Part shown: positions 21,097 through 32,488 of the stretch, piece by piece | Position numbering within the stretch: position 1 is the first letter of the stretch | Layout of the letters: each line of letters begins with the position of its first letter | DNA from: Altimarinus sp041659565 | GTDB taxonomy: Bacteria > Patescibacteriota > Gracilibacteria > BD1-5 > UBA6164 | Assembly: GCA_041659565.1 (NCBI GenBank) | Contig: JBAZXZ010000005.1 | Coordinates: 74,889-138,888 of the forward strand | DNA: 64,000 nt | Direction of reading: 5' to 3' | Translations under genes and position numbers: made by a program | Notes under the pieces: model-generated | Told to the model about the DNA's origin: nothing | The model's database searches: none | Seen by the model: the letters and a program-made list of their open reading frames with translations, nothing else

Positions 21097-23715
21097 ATGA
21101 ATATCGAAAAATTTACAATAAATGCTAGTTCTAGAATTGCTGAAAGTCAGGATTTGGCTAATAGAAACAAAAATCCAGAAATTACAGGAATTCATCTATT
21201 TTACTCTATGTTACAAAGTGATGATAGTATAGTAAAAGAGATACTTCTTGATTTGTGAGTTGATTTGATGATTTTGAAAGCAAATATAAAAAAAGAACTT
21301 GATAATTTACCAAAAATAGAATGAAATTATACATTAAATTTGAGTCATGAATTAAATAATATATTAAATGAAGCTCAGAATATTGCAGAGAAAAACAAAG
21401 ATGAATTTGCTACTGAAGAACATCTGCTATTATCAATTATTAAAAATTCTGGTGATAAAATAAAAACTATTTTAAAATCATTCAATATAACTTATGATGA
21501 AGTATTGAAGGTAATAGAGAAATTTAGAAACTGAGAAAAAATCACAGATAATGATTGAGAAAATAAATTAAATGCACTTAAAAAATATTGAATTGATTTA
21601 GTGGATTTGGCTCGTAAATGAAAAATAGATCCAGTTATATGAAGAGAAGAAGAAATAAGAAGAACTTTACAAATATTATCAAGAAGAACAAAAAATAATC
21701 CAGTTTTAATCTGAGATCCATGAGTTTGAAAAACAGCAATTATAGAATGAATTGCTAGAAAAATAGTTGAAAAAGAAGTACCAGATAATCTGTTGCACAA
21801 GAAAATAATATCTCTAGATATGTGATCACTTCTAGCTTGAGCAAAATATAGATGAGAATTTGAGGAGAGACTCAAAGCAGTAATCAAGGAAGTAGAAAAA
21901 TCAAATGGTAACATAATACTTTTTATAGATGAACTTCATACTATAGTTTGAGCTTGAGCTTCTGAATGACAAGCCGATGCTTGAAATCTATTAAAACCAT
22001 CTCTAGCTAGATGAGCTTTGCATATGATTTGAGCTACAACTATAAATGAATATAGAAAATATATAGAAAAAGATGCAGCACTAGAAAGGAGATTTGCTTC
22101 AGTATTAGTAGACGAACCAAGTGTGGAAGATACTTTAGCTATATTGAGATGAATCAAGGATAAATACGAAACTCATCATGGTATAAAAATATCTGATTCA
22201 GCAATTGTTGCCTCAGTTGAACTTAGTGTAAAATATATTCCAGATAGAAAATTACCTGATAAAGCAATTGATTTAATAGATGAGGCATTATCTTCAGTAA
22301 AGTTAAAAACTATTTCAAAACCAGTTGATTTAGATATCTTAGATAAGAAAATTAGAAGTTTAGAAATAGAATTAGAAGCAAAGAAGAGTGAAGAAAAAGA
22401 GACCGGTCTTAATTTTAAAAGACCGGTCTCAGATACTGAAAATTTAGATAAACTAAAACTTGATATTGCATCAAAAAAAGAAGAATACACTAGACTAGAA
22501 TCAACTTGGAGAAAAGAAAAAGATTTGATAAATTGATCTAAAGAAATCAGAGAAAAAATAGAAATATTAAAACAAAAATCTAAAGATTTTGAAAGAGAAG
22601 CCAATTTTGCAGAAGTAGCTAAAATAAATTACGGTGAAATACCAGCACTTGAAAAAGAAATTGTAGAAATAGATGATAAATTACAAGATATAAAAAATAG
22701 TTGAAAATCATATCTTAGAGATAAAGTTGAAATAGAAGATATATGAGAAATAGTATCAAAATGGACTTGAATTCCAGTAACTAAGCTTATTGAATCAGAA
22801 AAAGAAAAGTTATTGAAACTTGAAGATATACTAAAACAAACAGTTATTTGACAAGATAAAGCAATTATAGCTATTTCAAATGCTATCAGGAGATCAAGAG
22901 CTGGACTTTCAGAAATTTGAAAACCAATTTGAAGTTTCTTGTTTTTATGACCTACTTGAGTTGGTAAAACTGAGACAGCAAAAGCACTTGCTTTGAATTT
23001 ATTTAATTCTCGTGATGCTTTTATAAGGATAGATATGAGTGAATATATGGAAAAATTTTCAGTTCAAAGACTTATATGAGCTCCTCCGGGATATGTAGGA
23101 TATGAAGAATGATGACAATTAACAGAAGCTGTTAGAAGAAAACCTTTTTCAGTAATACTTTTCGATGAAATAGAAAAGGCTCATCCGGATGTATTTAATA
23201 CATTATTACAGGTGCTTGATGATGGTAGATTAACAGATAGTAAATGAAAAACTGTAAATTTTCAAAACACTATAATAATTTTGACAAGCAACATAGGTAG
23301 TCAAAAAATACAAGAAATGATAGAACAAAAAAAGACTTATGAAGAAATAAATAAAGAGGTACTAGGAGAGTTAAAAAATCATTTTAGACCAGAGTTTATA
23401 AATAGGATAGATGATATAATTGTTTATAATCCTTTGGATAAAGCAATGCTTGAAAAAATAGTTGATTTATTACTTGAAAATGTAGCAAAGATATTAGCTG
23501 AAAAAAACATAAAAGTTAGTTTTGATAAAAAATTAAAAGATTATCTGATAATCGTTTGATATGATATAGAATTCTGAGCAAGACCTATGAAAAGAGCAAT
23601 TACAAGCATAGTTTTAAACGAATTATCTAACTATTTATTGAAGTGAGAAATCGTGGATTGAGATGAAATAATGTTAAGTTTAGAAAAAGATAAGCTAAAA
23701 ATTTTGAAAAAGTAA
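21097..23715 (+). CDS. clpB: ClpB-type AAA+ disaggregase
   Basis: 872 aa. Order: N-domain repeats (about 1-145, with TEEHLLLSIIKN), first AAA+ module with Walker A GDPGVGKT (206-213) and LFIDELHTIVGAG, a coiled-coil middle domain (about 395-535), second AAA+ module with GPTGVGKT (618-625), VILFDEIEKAHPDV and GARPMKRAI near the end. Unfolds aggregates with DnaK. I chose ClpB over ClpC because of the long middle domain. A palindrome AGACCGGTCT-(loop)-AGACCGGTCT is inserted in frame in the middle domain (residues about 435-445). Start at 21097 gives the normal N-domain; 22 extra upstream codons are possible. Confidence 0.93.
22399..22430. repeat. In-frame palindromic repeat inside clpB
   Basis: Arms GAGACCGGTCTT (22399-22410) and AAGACCGGTCTC (22419-22430) around an AATTTTAA loop. 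A second copy lies in the pseudouridine synthase gene at 25105-25135. Both are read in frame, coding KETGL and KRPVS type segments. Confidence 0.85.
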
Positions 23716-23748
23716 TGTTTTGAGATATAATACTAAGGAATTTGATTC

Positions 23749-23826
23749 TGTCATTGCGAATGAAATGAAGCAATCTAGGAACATGATACGATATTCTAAC
23801 TGGATTGCTTCGTACCTCGCAATGAC
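23749..23826. repeat. GTCATTGCGA-type inverted repeat
   Basis: Ends TGTCATTGCGAATGAA and TACCTCGCAATGACA, with internal GAAGCAATC / GATTGCTTC arms. Same subtype as 12532-12624. Lies between clpB and def. Confidence 0.75.
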
Positions 23827-23866
23827 AAAACTTTACAACTTAGAAATACATAACTAATAACTCCTT

Positions 23867-24337
23867 ATGTTAAAAATCCAAACTTGAATAAAAAATGAAA
23901 TCCTTAGAAAAGTTAGTGAAGAGATTAAGCCAGTTGAGTTTAATACTTATTTCAAGCTTGGGAAAGAGATGATAAAATACATAAAAAATCCTAAAAATTG
24001 ATGAGTATGACTTGCTGCTCCTCAAGTTTGATTTAATAAGAGACTTATAGTTGTAAGTCTAATAAAAGACTGGGATGATGAAAAATATCCAACAATAATG
24101 ATGGTAAATCCAGTTATACTCGAAAAATCTGAAGAAACATGTATAGAAAGAGAATGATGTCTATCAGTTCCAGGTAAAAAATGAGAAGTACTTAGACCTA
24201 AAAATATAAAAATAAGTTTTGTTGACGACAAGAAAAAAGAAATAACTTTATATCTAAGCTGACTTTCTGCTCGTATAGTTCAACATGAAATTGATCACCT
24301 TGATTGAGTGCTTTTTGTAGATTATTTAGTAAAATAA
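23867..24337 (+). CDS. def: Peptide deformylase
   Basis: 156 aa. Removes the formyl group from nascent proteins. All three family motifs are present: GVGLAAPQVG (46-55), EGCLSVPG (96-103, metal ligand C98) and QHEIDHLDG (139-147, ligands H140 and H144, catalytic E141). This is a compact bacterial type. It is a single gene ending in a strong terminator shared with the convergent pseudouridine synthase gene. Confidence 0.97.
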
Positions 24338-24350
24338 TTAATGAAAAAAT

Positions 24351-24385
24351 AAAAAAGATTTAGTTTTAAAAACTAAATCTTTTTT
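24351..24385. terminator. Bidirectional terminator between def and the rluA-like gene
   Basis: Perfect stem AAAAAAGATTTAGTTT / AAACTAAATCTTTTTT. The stop codon of the minus-strand gene (24373-24375) lies within the stem. Confidence 0.9.
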
Positions 24386-25365
24386 ATTTTCTCCAAAACA
24401 TTTTTCATATCATCTTTTAATCTGGCTTCCAAAAATATTTTTTTGCCAGTTCAATAATGAGTAAATTCTATTCTAGAAGCATGAAGAAATTGTCTATTTA
24501 TTCAAAGCTCTTTTTGTAGATAATGATTTAGAGGTTTATTTCCATAAGTCTTGTCTCCGATTACAGGATGTCATATACTTGCTAGATGTACTCTTATTTG
24601 GTGCATTCTACCTGTCTTTATCTCTACTTCGAGTAGCGAGAATATCTCATTTTGAAATTTTAATTCTTCTAAAACTTTATAATGAGTTATAGCTTTTAAA
24701 CCATTTTCAGAGACTTGAACTTTATTTTCATTTTTTGCATTTTCTAGTCTTTCTAGCTTTTTATCTATTATTCATTCTTTTTTTTCTAAACTTCCAGAAA
24801 CCAAAGCTAGATAATATTTTCTTATATTTTTATGATTTTTAAAATCTTCAACTAATCTAGTAAGTATGTCTTTTTTCTTTGCAATTATCACAATTCCAGA
24901 GGTATCTCTATCAATTCTATGAGCAAGACTTGGCTTAAAAGTGAGACTATTTAGTTTGTCTCATAGATAATCTTGCACTTGGCTAATCAAGTTTGTTTCT
25001 TTTGTCTTATGATCCCCAGGATGTACATTGATTCCTGCCGGTTTATTTACAACAAGCAAGAAATTGTCTTCAAAAACTATATCTTTTTTATTTAACGGAC
25101 TTCTAAGACCGGTCTCTTTTTCAGAGACCGGTCTTTTATCTATTTCCTTAGATAACTTTTCAAAATCGTCATCAAGCAAAAATATTTTTATTTCATCTCA
25201 AATCTGTAGTTTATACTCGTTATCTTCTCTTTTAGTATTAACTTTTATTTTATTAGTCCTGTTTAGTTTATACAAAAGACCTCTAGTAGCTAGAGGTAAA
25301 AGTTTTTTCAAAAATTTATCAAGTCTCTGATTTGCATCGTTTGGAGTGATTTTAAATTGTTTCAT
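24373..25365 (-). CDS. RluA/RluD-family pseudouridine synthase
   Basis: 330 aa. An N-terminal S4-like RNA-binding domain (ANQRLDKFLKKLLPLATRGL, about 11-60) precedes the catalytic domain. The family signature LAHRIDRDTSGIVIIAK includes D152 of H149-R-I-D, the catalytic aspartate, and later GRMHQIRVHLASIGHPV. It isomerises uridines in rRNA or tRNA; the exact target (RluC, RluD or other) cannot be told. A palindromic repeat encoding RPVSEKETGL lies in frame between the two domains. The gene starts two bases after the stop of the upstream HAD gene, a coupled pair. Confidence 0.92.
25105..25135. repeat. In-frame palindromic repeat inside the rluA-like gene
   Basis: Arms AAGACCGGTCTC (25105-25116) and GAGACCGGTCTT (25124-25135) with a seven-base loop; identical arms to the clpB copy at 22399-22430. 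It falls in the linker between the S4 domain and the catalytic domain. Confidence 0.85.
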
Positions 25366-25367
25366 AG

Positions 25368-25961
25368 TTATTTTAATATATTAAAAAGTTCTGGAAAGTT
25401 AGAAATAATCTTATGTGGTTTTCACTTTTCTAGTCTTTCTCTTTCATGAAATCAGAAGTCTACAGCAATAGTTTTAATTCAAACCTCATTTGCTTCAAGT
25501 ATATCTCATAAAGTATCAGTTACAAATAGACATTCTAGAGAGTTTAATTTATATTTAGAAAAAATATGTTCAAATTTTACTACTTTAGATTTATGAAATT
25601 CATAACATAGTATATCTCCAAAAGCATGATGAATCTGATTATTTTTTAAGTATTCTGTAACATTATTTGTTCACCCAGAACTTATTATATGTAAAGAGTA
25701 GTTTTTACTTAATTCTAAAATTGTATTTTTGATGTTTTTATCAATTTCAAGAATAGAATACTCAGAATAAATGTAATTAGTATATCAATCCCAGTCAGCA
25801 TTATTCATTTTTTCATTAGTATTACTAAAAATACTTCAATTAGACAAGTTTTTAAGATCTTGTTTAGTAAAATCAATTTTAAAATATTCTTCAATTTTAT
25901 TTCTATGAAACTCAAAAGTATCATGTATAACTCAGTCAAAATCAAAAATAAGTGCTTTCAT
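25368..25961 (-). CDS. HAD-superfamily hydrolase
   Basis: 197 aa. It begins MKALIFDFDGVIHDTFEFH: D7 and D9 form the nucleophile motif DxD. Motif II is LHIISSGGTNNV, a lysine-bearing stretch HKSKVVKF follows, and the acidic motif is LFVTDTLGDILEA. The helical cap between motifs I and II makes it a subclass I (phosphoglycolate phosphatase/beta-PGM-like) enzyme. The substrate is unknown. Translationally coupled (two-base gap) to the pseudouridine synthase, whose product would be modified RNA rather than a phosphate ester, so the pairing does not reveal the substrate. Confidence 0.85.
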
Positions 25962-26036
25962 AAATTAATGCTTAATTACAAATATTAATTTTATTTTATT
26001 GAAAAATAATGAAATGTAAATTGAATATTTACATAC

Positions 26037-26127
26037 TGTCATCCTGAGGGTAACGAAGGATCCCTTTAACATTAATAATATAATAAAATAAGGCTAAAGG
26101 GATTCTTCGTAAAAGCTCAGAATGACA
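26037..26127. repeat. GTCATCCTGAG-type inverted repeat
   Basis: TGTCATCCTGAGGGTAACG / CGTAAAAGCTCAGAATGACA with inner GGATCCCTTTA / TAAAGGGATTC arms. Lies between comM and the HAD gene. Confidence 0.75.
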
Positions 26128-26132
26128 GAGAA

Positions 26133-27656
26133 CTAATCCTTCTTCCTAAATCCCAATGCCTCCAATATATGAGGAGTTTTGATATCCTCACTTCACTCTA
26201 AATCGGCTATTGTACGACTTAGCTTCAATATCTTGTAATAACTTCTGGCTGATAGATCTAGATTATTGACAGCTTGTTTTAGTATAGTTTCTGATTCATC
26301 ACTTAACTTGCAATATTTTTCTATATCTTTTGATCACATCTCGGAATTGAATGTGTGCTTTGTTCAGGTAAATCTTTTTAGTTGCATAAGTCTAGCTTTT
26401 TCTACTTTTGCTTTGATTTCTTTTGAAGTTTCTCCTAATCTAGCATTTTGTCCAAATTTGTCTGTTTCTACTTTTGGTACTTCTATAAATATATCAATCC
26501 TATCAACTAGTGGTCCAGAAAGTCTAGATCTATATTTTTCTATATCTTTAGCACTGCAGATACATTGCTTTTTGGGATCAGTTAAAAATCCACAAGGACA
26601 AGGATTCATAGCTCCTACAAACATAAATTTAGCAGGGTAAGTGTATGTAGAATTTACTCTATTTACTGTTATATTTCAGTCTTCTAGTGGTTGTCTCAAG
26701 ACTTCTAAAACATTTTTTTGAAATTCTAAAACCTCATCAAAAAAGAGTACTCATTTGTGAGCGAGGCTTATTTCACCTGGTTTAGCATTTCTTCATCATC
26801 CTATTATACATATGCTACTTGCTGTGTGATGAACTGTTCTAAAAGGTCTTTCTATGATTATTGGGTTATCTATAGTTAAAAGTCATGAAATAGAATAGAT
26901 TTTTGATATTTCTATTGATTCTTCTAGAGTCAAATCTGGAAGTATAGTTTTGAGTGCTTTGGATAGCATAGTTTTACCACTTCAAGGAGGTCAACTCATA
27001 ATTATATTGTGTCATCAAGCTGCAGATATCATCAAGGCTCTTTTTGCAAATTCTTGCCCGATTACATAAGAAAAATCATATTTTTCAACTTTTTCTTTTC
27101 TCAAACTTTTTATATCGATTTTTTCAGCTACTTCATATTCTTTTTTTAAATTTAATACATCTATAAGATCAAGTAAACAATCAACTCAAATAACCTCAAT
27201 TCAGTCGACTATTGATGCCTCTTTTATATTTTCTTTTGGGATGAATATCCTCTTAAATCAGTTTTCACGAGCTCAAATCGTAGCAGGAAGTATTCAAGAA
27301 ACTTTTCTAAGTTTACCATCAAGAGCTAATTCTCATAAAAATATACTTCATTCTATCAATTTTTTTTCAATGATTACTTCATCAGATAATAGGATTCAAA
27401 TAGCTATAGGTAAGTCAAAACTTGGTCCTACTTTTCTTATATCAGCTGGAGCTAGATTTACTGTGATTCTGGTAGTTGGGAGTTTTGCTAGACTTGATTT
27501 TAAAGCACTTCTTATTCTTTCTTTGCTTTCTTGGATTCATTGATCAGGAAGTCATACTATAGTGAAGCTTGTCATCCCAAAATTAATATCTACTTCTACA
27601 TCGATTATAGTTCATGAAAGTCAGTTTAGGGCTATTGATTTAACGAGAGAAAACAT
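26133..27656 (-). CDS. comM: YifB/ComM-family Mg-chelatase-like AAA+ ATPase
   Basis: 507 aa, the family length. The N-terminal ComM domain contains VDINFGMTSFTIVGLPDQ and SRVRSAL-like KERIRSALKSSLAKLP. Walker A is GPPGSGKT (222-229); a zinc-binding loop MNPCPCGFLTDPKKQCICS and the Mg-chelatase C-terminal domain (SARSYYKILKLSRTIADLE) follow. ComM helicases drive branch migration of incoming DNA during natural transformation in Proteobacteria. With type IV pili encoded nearby, DNA uptake is plausible. The TTC-rich leader before the ATG has no ribosome binding site. Confidence 0.92.
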
Positions 27657-27688
27657 AGAGATTAAATTAAAATGTAAAAGTAAAACTT

Positions 27689-27778
27689 TGTCATTCTGAA
27701 TGAAATGAAGAATCCCTTGAACAAGGTATTGTTAATATTGCAATGCTAAAGGGATCCTTCGCTTTGCTCAGGATGACA
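27689..27778. repeat. GTCATTCTGA-type inverted repeat
   Basis: TGTCATTCTGAATGAAATG / CTTTGCTCAGGATGACA with inner AATCCCTT / AAGGGATCC arms, in the divergent spacer between comM and dcd. Confidence 0.75.
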
Positions 27779-27893
27779 AAATAGTAGCATAAAAGAGATT
27801 ATATCTATATACGAATTATATGCAAATTATTTTTTCTTGATTTTTTTATACATATAAATAATATAAGAGCAATATTATTTTATTTTTATACTT

Positions 27894-28439
27894 ATGTATT
27901 TATCAGATGTGGATATAAAAAAGGCTCTTGAATCAAAAGATATAGTTATATCAGATTTTGATGAAAAGAGATTACAACCTGCTAGTTATGACATACTTCT
28001 TTGAAATAAATTTTTGATAGTTAAGGGCTCTTCTACTCCTTTTGTAGATCCTGTAAACAAGATATTACCAGAATATGAAGAAATAATAATCAAAGACGGT
28101 GAAGCTTTTATACTTCACCCAAATGAGACAGTTTTAGGTACATCAAAAGATTATTTTGGTTCAGATAAATATTTAGTTCAATTATGATGAAAAAGTTCTT
28201 TAGCAAGAATAGGTTTAGCCGTTCATAATACTGCATGACTTATAAATCCAGGGCATTTTTTAAATATTACTTTTGAACTTGGTAATTTTAGTAGAGTTCC
28301 TGTTATATTGAGACCAGGAATGGAAGTCGCTCAAATTCTTTTTTCTCAGATTTCAAGTCCTTGTCAGAAAGATTATAAAAAAGTTGGAAGATATAAAGAT
28401 GGAGAAGCCAATTTTGTGGCTTATGAGGAGAAAAAGTAG
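27894..28439 (+). CDS. dcd: dCTP deaminase family protein
   Basis: 181 aa. Fits Dcd/DCD-DUT of the dUTPase superfamily: QPASYDILLGNKF, LGTSKDYFG, then the signature QLGGKSSLARIGLAVHNTAG and INPGHFLNITFELGN, with RPGMEVAQILF following. The conserved S-S-L-A-R and the E in the NITFEL region suit deamination of dCTP to dUTP. A true dut gene exists at 54791, so this is likely the plain deaminase rather than the bifunctional form. Monocistronic between an inverted repeat and the ATPase gene. Confidence 0.92.
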
Positions 28440-28603
28440 GAGGAAATAATTTTGATTTTCATATAAAAAATGATATTTCATGTAAAAACTCTCAAAAATG
28501 AGTAATTTTACACTCAAACATAAAAATATTAATTAAAATTTGCATTCGACTGTAAATATGATATACTAATATCAGTATTAACTTATTTTAATTATATCAA
28601 TTT

Positions 28604-29830
28604 ATGTTTGAAAAAATAATAGAAAAATCTAATATTTTAGTTTCAGCAACAGATTTATCATTTGTAAGAAATATCTATGATGAAATAGATTGGTCTCAAA
28701 AACTTATTTGAATAGTATGACAAAGATGAATAGGAAAAACAACTCTTTTATTGCAATATTTGAAAATAAATAACCTAAAAAAATGAGTATATTTTTCTGC
28801 TGACAATATCAATATCATTAAATATTGACTCTATGAAGTCATAAATAATCTTTACTTCAAAGAATGAAAAAGAGAATTTTTTATTGATGAAATACATAAA
28901 TATCAAAATTGGAATCAAGAATTAAAAAATATTTATGATGATTTTGTAGACATAAAAATAGTATTTTCTGGAAGTTCTAGTATAGATATCATAAAATGAA
29001 AATATGACTTATCTAGGAGATTGACACTTTATAGAATGACTTGATTTTCTTTTAGGGAATATTTAAATAAAACAAAAAAACTAAATTTAAAATCTTATTC
29101 TCTTGAAGAGATACTAAAAAATCATGAAAATTTAAGCAAAGAAATCCATAATCAAATTTGAAATGAGATAATAAGTGATTTTTGAATGTATCTTAAATCT
29201 TGATATTATCCTTTTTCTTTTGAGAGCGATATTTTGGAGACTTTTTATAATAAATTGCTATGAACTATAGATAAACTTATTTATGAAGATATTTCCAATT
29301 TCTACAAATTAGACTCTCTTAATTTAGAAAAATTGAGAAAAATAATCATTTTTTTTGCTTTTTCTACTCCTTGAGAATTGAGTATCAATTCGCTAAAAGA
29401 AAAATTGGGATTGGCTTATGATACAGTCGTTAATTATTTAGATATACTTCAAGAAGTAGGACTTATTAGGTGATTAAGTACTTTTTGAGTTATCTCAAAA
29501 ACTATAAGAAAATCAAAAAAAATATATATAGACAATACTAATATTATCTATGCAATTCAAAATGAAACATGATTTAATCTTGAAATATGAACATTAAGAG
29601 AAATATTTTTTTTAAACCAACTCTCAAATAAATATAAAGTTTTTTTTAGCGATATTTGATGAGATTTTCTCATAAATATTTGAGAAAATAAATATATTTT
29701 TGAGGTTTGATGAAAAAATAAAACAAAAAAACAAATAAAAAATCTTTCAAATTCTTTTGTAGTTAGTGATGATATTATCTTTGGTAGTCAAAATAAAATC
29801 CCACTATATCTATTTTGATTTATTTATTAA
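28604..29830 (+). CDS. AAA ATPase with DUF4143 domain
   Basis: 408 aa. Walker A GQRGIGKT is at 39-46, the Walker B-like REFFIDEIHKYQNWNQELKN follows (about 88-107), and FSGSSSIDI is the sensor. The second half has a winged-helix segment (LSINSLKEKLGLAYDTVVNYLDILQEVGL) and a PD-(D/E)xK-like end (GGDFLINIGENKYIFEVGGK). This is the common bacterial/archaeal ATPase pair AAA_14 plus DUF4143, of unknown function, often strain-variable. A promoter-like TTGCAT-(16)-TATACT lies upstream (28553-28580). The adjacent HepT/MntA pair also marks an accessory region. Confidence 0.88.
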
Positions 29831-29840
29831 AAAATAGTGA

Positions 29841-30161
29841 TTATTGTAATAATATTTTTAACTCTGGAATTGATTCTTTGATTGTTTCCCAAATAATTTT
29901 TTCATCTACTCACATATAATCATGAGTTATTTTATTTCTAAAACCTCTCATATCAATAAATGGAATATTTTTATAATTTCATCATGTTAAATTTAATAAT
30001 TTTACTCAACATTCTCAGATATGTTGTAACATCATACAACAAGCATCAAAAGTCTTTTCATCATCACAAAATTCATCAAAACTCATTTTTCATACATACT
30101 TTTCTATTTTGTTTATAGCTTTTAGTATCTCAGATTCATACAATATAATATCTTTTTTCAT
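29841..30161 (-). CDS. hepT: HepT-like RNase toxin (DUF86)
   Basis: 106 aa, alpha-helical, with the HEPN signature RX4HXY intact: R75-N-K-I-T-H80-D-Y82 in RGFRNKITHDYMG. HepT toxins are HEPN RNases neutralised by AMPylation by the paired MntA nucleotidyltransferase. The antitoxin gene lies two bases upstream in the same direction, exactly the hepT-mntA arrangement (antitoxin first). The C-terminus ends IPELKILLQ, close to the convergent ATPase gene with only ten bases between stop codons. Confidence 0.88.
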
Positions 30162-30163
30162 AT

Positions 30164-30472
30164 CTAAAAAATATTAATTAAATCTTGTTCTATATATGAT
30201 TTTAAATAAGGATTTATCTTTCTCTTACTTACAAAATCTACTTTTTTAACTTTGAATTTTTTCACCAAAATATCTTCTAAATATTGTAAAGTTCAAAGAG
30301 TAGTTGAAAAAGTTCAATCAAGCTCATATAATAAATCTAAATCACTTTCTTTTGTAGCTTCGTTTCTAGCATATGATCAAAATAGTGATAAGTGACTAAT
30401 TCCAGAGGAAATAAATTGTTGTTTTATTTTTTCAGAGCTTAATCATTTTGTAATTATTTCTCTTTGATTCAT
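30164..30472 (-). CDS. mntA: MntA-like nucleotidyltransferase antitoxin
   Basis: 102 aa. Minimal nucleotidyltransferase fold: GSYARNEATKESDLDL (32-47) gives the GSx10DxD motif with D44 and D46, followed by a third acidic residue around VDFVSKRK. In the hepT system this protein transfers AMP to the toxin's tyrosine. Two bases separate its stop from hepT's start. Complete motifs on both sides suggest the system is functional. Confidence 0.88.
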
Positions 30473-30490
30473 ATTATTTTTATTATAAAT

Positions 30491-30616
30491 TATATTTTAA
30501 TTACTGCTAATTATATCACTTATTATAAAAAATCAAATTATTCAAAAAACTCAGAATGACAGGGGGTATTGATATATTTTAATTACAGTTAATTATATAG
30601 GTTATTATAAAAAATC
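30491..30616. repeat. Two copies of a 44-nt AT-rich repeat with a GTCAT half-element between
   Basis: Copies at 30491-30534 and 30573-30616 (both begin TATATTTTAATTAC and end AAAAAATC); a third is at 37517-37560. The sequence CTCAGAATGACAGGGGG (about 30550-30566) separates the first two and also precedes the third, so the block has been copied as a unit. Confidence 0.7.
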
Positions 30617-30629
30617 CCCCATCAAAAGT

Positions 30630-30658
30630 TTGACAAATACCCAATATATAGATATAAT
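30630..30658 (+). promoter_or_regulatory. Sigma70-type promoter
   Basis: TTGACA (30630-30635), 17-base spacer, TATAAT (30653-30658), a perfect consensus 33 bases before the PKD protein start. Confidence 0.85.
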
Positions 30659-30690
30659 AAAAGGGAAGTTAATTTTTAAATAAAAAATAT

Positions 30691-32388
30691 ATGGCAGGAA
30701 TGAATTCAAATGAACCTCAAAATGTATGAAATACACAAGAACCAACAAAAAAATCAAGTTTTTTTAAAAGAGCTTGATTAGTTTTATGATTAGCATGATC
30801 TATATGAGGATGAGAAATCAATAAACAAAAAGATGTAAATCACTCACAAGAAACAGTATGAATAACACAAGATGTAAGAAATAAAGCAGGTAAATTGCTA
30901 GATGACATAATCTCACCTAGAGAAGCAGGTGCAGCAGAATTAGATCAAAATATAGAACCTAAAGATACTGCTAAAAAGATTGATCCTAAAGTTCTAGCTA
31001 ATATTTCAGTTATTAATGCACTTCTTTTATGAAATAAAGCACCAATAGCCAATGCCTGAGCTGATGTAAAAATAACAGCATGAAATAGTACAACACTTGA
31101 TTGAGGTAATAGTACTGATCCTAATTCTGATGGAAGTATAAAAGTATACCAATGGAGTGTAGGATGAAGTGTAATATGAACAACAAAAACTATATCAGTA
31201 TCACCAACAAATACAACTACATATAGTCTAAGAGTACAAGATAATAAAGGAAAATGGTCAACTGCTCCAGATAGTGTAACTGTTACAGTAGAAGCAGCTC
31301 CAAATCAATTACCAGCAGCTTATGCATGAGCAGATGTACCAATAACACTATGAAATAGTACAACATTACATCTTGCTTGAATAGATTCTGATTGATCAAT
31401 AACAGGCTACGAATGGTCTACTTGATGAAGTGTAGTTTGAACTTCTCAAGATTTGGTAGTATCACCATTATCGACAACTACATATAGATGAAGAGTACAA
31501 GATAATAAACTAGCATGGTCTTGATATGATGATGTGGTAGTTACAGTAGAAGCAGTTCCAAATAATGCACCAACAGCAAATGCCGGATCAGATGTGACAA
31601 TAACAGCTTGAAATAGTACAACACTTAATTGAAGTGGAATAGATAGTGATGGAACAATAACAGCCTACGAATGGAGTACAGGATGAAGTGTAATATGAAC
31701 AACACAAACTTTGTCAGTATCACCAGGAATCACAACTATATATAGTCTAAGAGTAAAAGATAATAGCTGAGCATGGTCAACTGTTGCAGATGATGTAATA
31801 GTTACAGTGGAAGCAGTTCCAAATAATGCACCAACAGCGAATGCATGACCAGATGTGACAATAACAGCTTGAAATAGTACAATACTTAATTGAAGTTGAA
31901 TAGATAGTGATGGAACAATAACAGCCTACGAATGGAGTACAGGATGAAGTGTAATATGAACAACACAAACTTTATCAGTATCACCAGGAATTACAACTAC
32001 ATATAGTCTAAGAGTACAAGATAATAATTGAGCATGGTCAACTGTTGCTGATGATGTAGTAGTTACAGTGGAAGCTCCAATAGATAATCCACCAACATGA
32101 GAAAATAAAACAGTTGATATACCTGGTGGTTGAGCTAATTCAGCATCAACAACAGTAACATTATATGACCCAGATTCTGGAGATACAGTTGAAGCAGTAT
32201 ATGTAGGTTCTTGAATATTAGCTTGAGATCCAGTTATATCAAGTGCTAGTGCAAGTGGTAATACTATAAGTATATTAGTATCATCATGAACTTGAAGTTG
32301 ATATATAGATTATAAAGCTAGAGATAATCACTCAGTAGAAAGTACTACAACATATAGAGTGACTTTTAATAATTTAAATTGAAATTAG
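30691..32388 (+). CDS. PKD/Ig-like repeat protein, probably cell-surface
   Basis: 565 aa. A charged N-terminus (NEPQNVGNTQEPTKKSSFFKR) precedes a short hydrophobic glycine/alanine segment (about 28-40), then a linker and four tandem PKD-like repeats starting near residues 116, 205, 290 and 379 (NAGADVKITAGNSTTL, YEWSTGGS, TTYSLRVQDN, VTVEA). A final cadherin-like domain follows (DSGDTVEAVYVG). Repeats 3 and 4 are almost identical in DNA, a recent duplication. Such proteins mediate adhesion or matrix contact. It has a consensus promoter and its own terminator, so it is expressed alone. The anchor is unclear: no LPxTG motif, no classical signal peptide. Confidence 0.82.
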
Positions 32389-32409
32389 ATTTTTAAAACA
32401 TAATAATAT

Positions 32410-32431
32410 AAAGACACTATTAGTGTCTTTA
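32410..32431 (+). terminator. Terminator
   Basis: Stem AAAGACACTA / TAGTGTCTTT followed by an AT tail, 21 bases after the PKD gene stop. Confidence 0.85.
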
Positions 32432-32434
32432 TAT

Positions 32435-32463
32435 TTTACATAAGAATTGTTTTATGATACAAT
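32435..32463 (+). promoter_or_regulatory. Promoter of the kinase-like gene
   Basis: TTTACA (32435-32440), 17-base spacer, TACAAT (32458-32463); it starts directly behind the terminator of the preceding gene. Confidence 0.65.
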
Positions 32464-32488
32464 TTAAGTAATCATAATACATATACTT

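Noticed and set aside
21492..21914. 140-codon minus-strand reading frame
   Set aside because: Antisense within the first AAA+ module of clpB.
26266..26640. 124-codon plus-strand reading frame
   Set aside because: Antisense within comM; the minus frame carries the zinc-binding CPCG loop and the family C-terminus.
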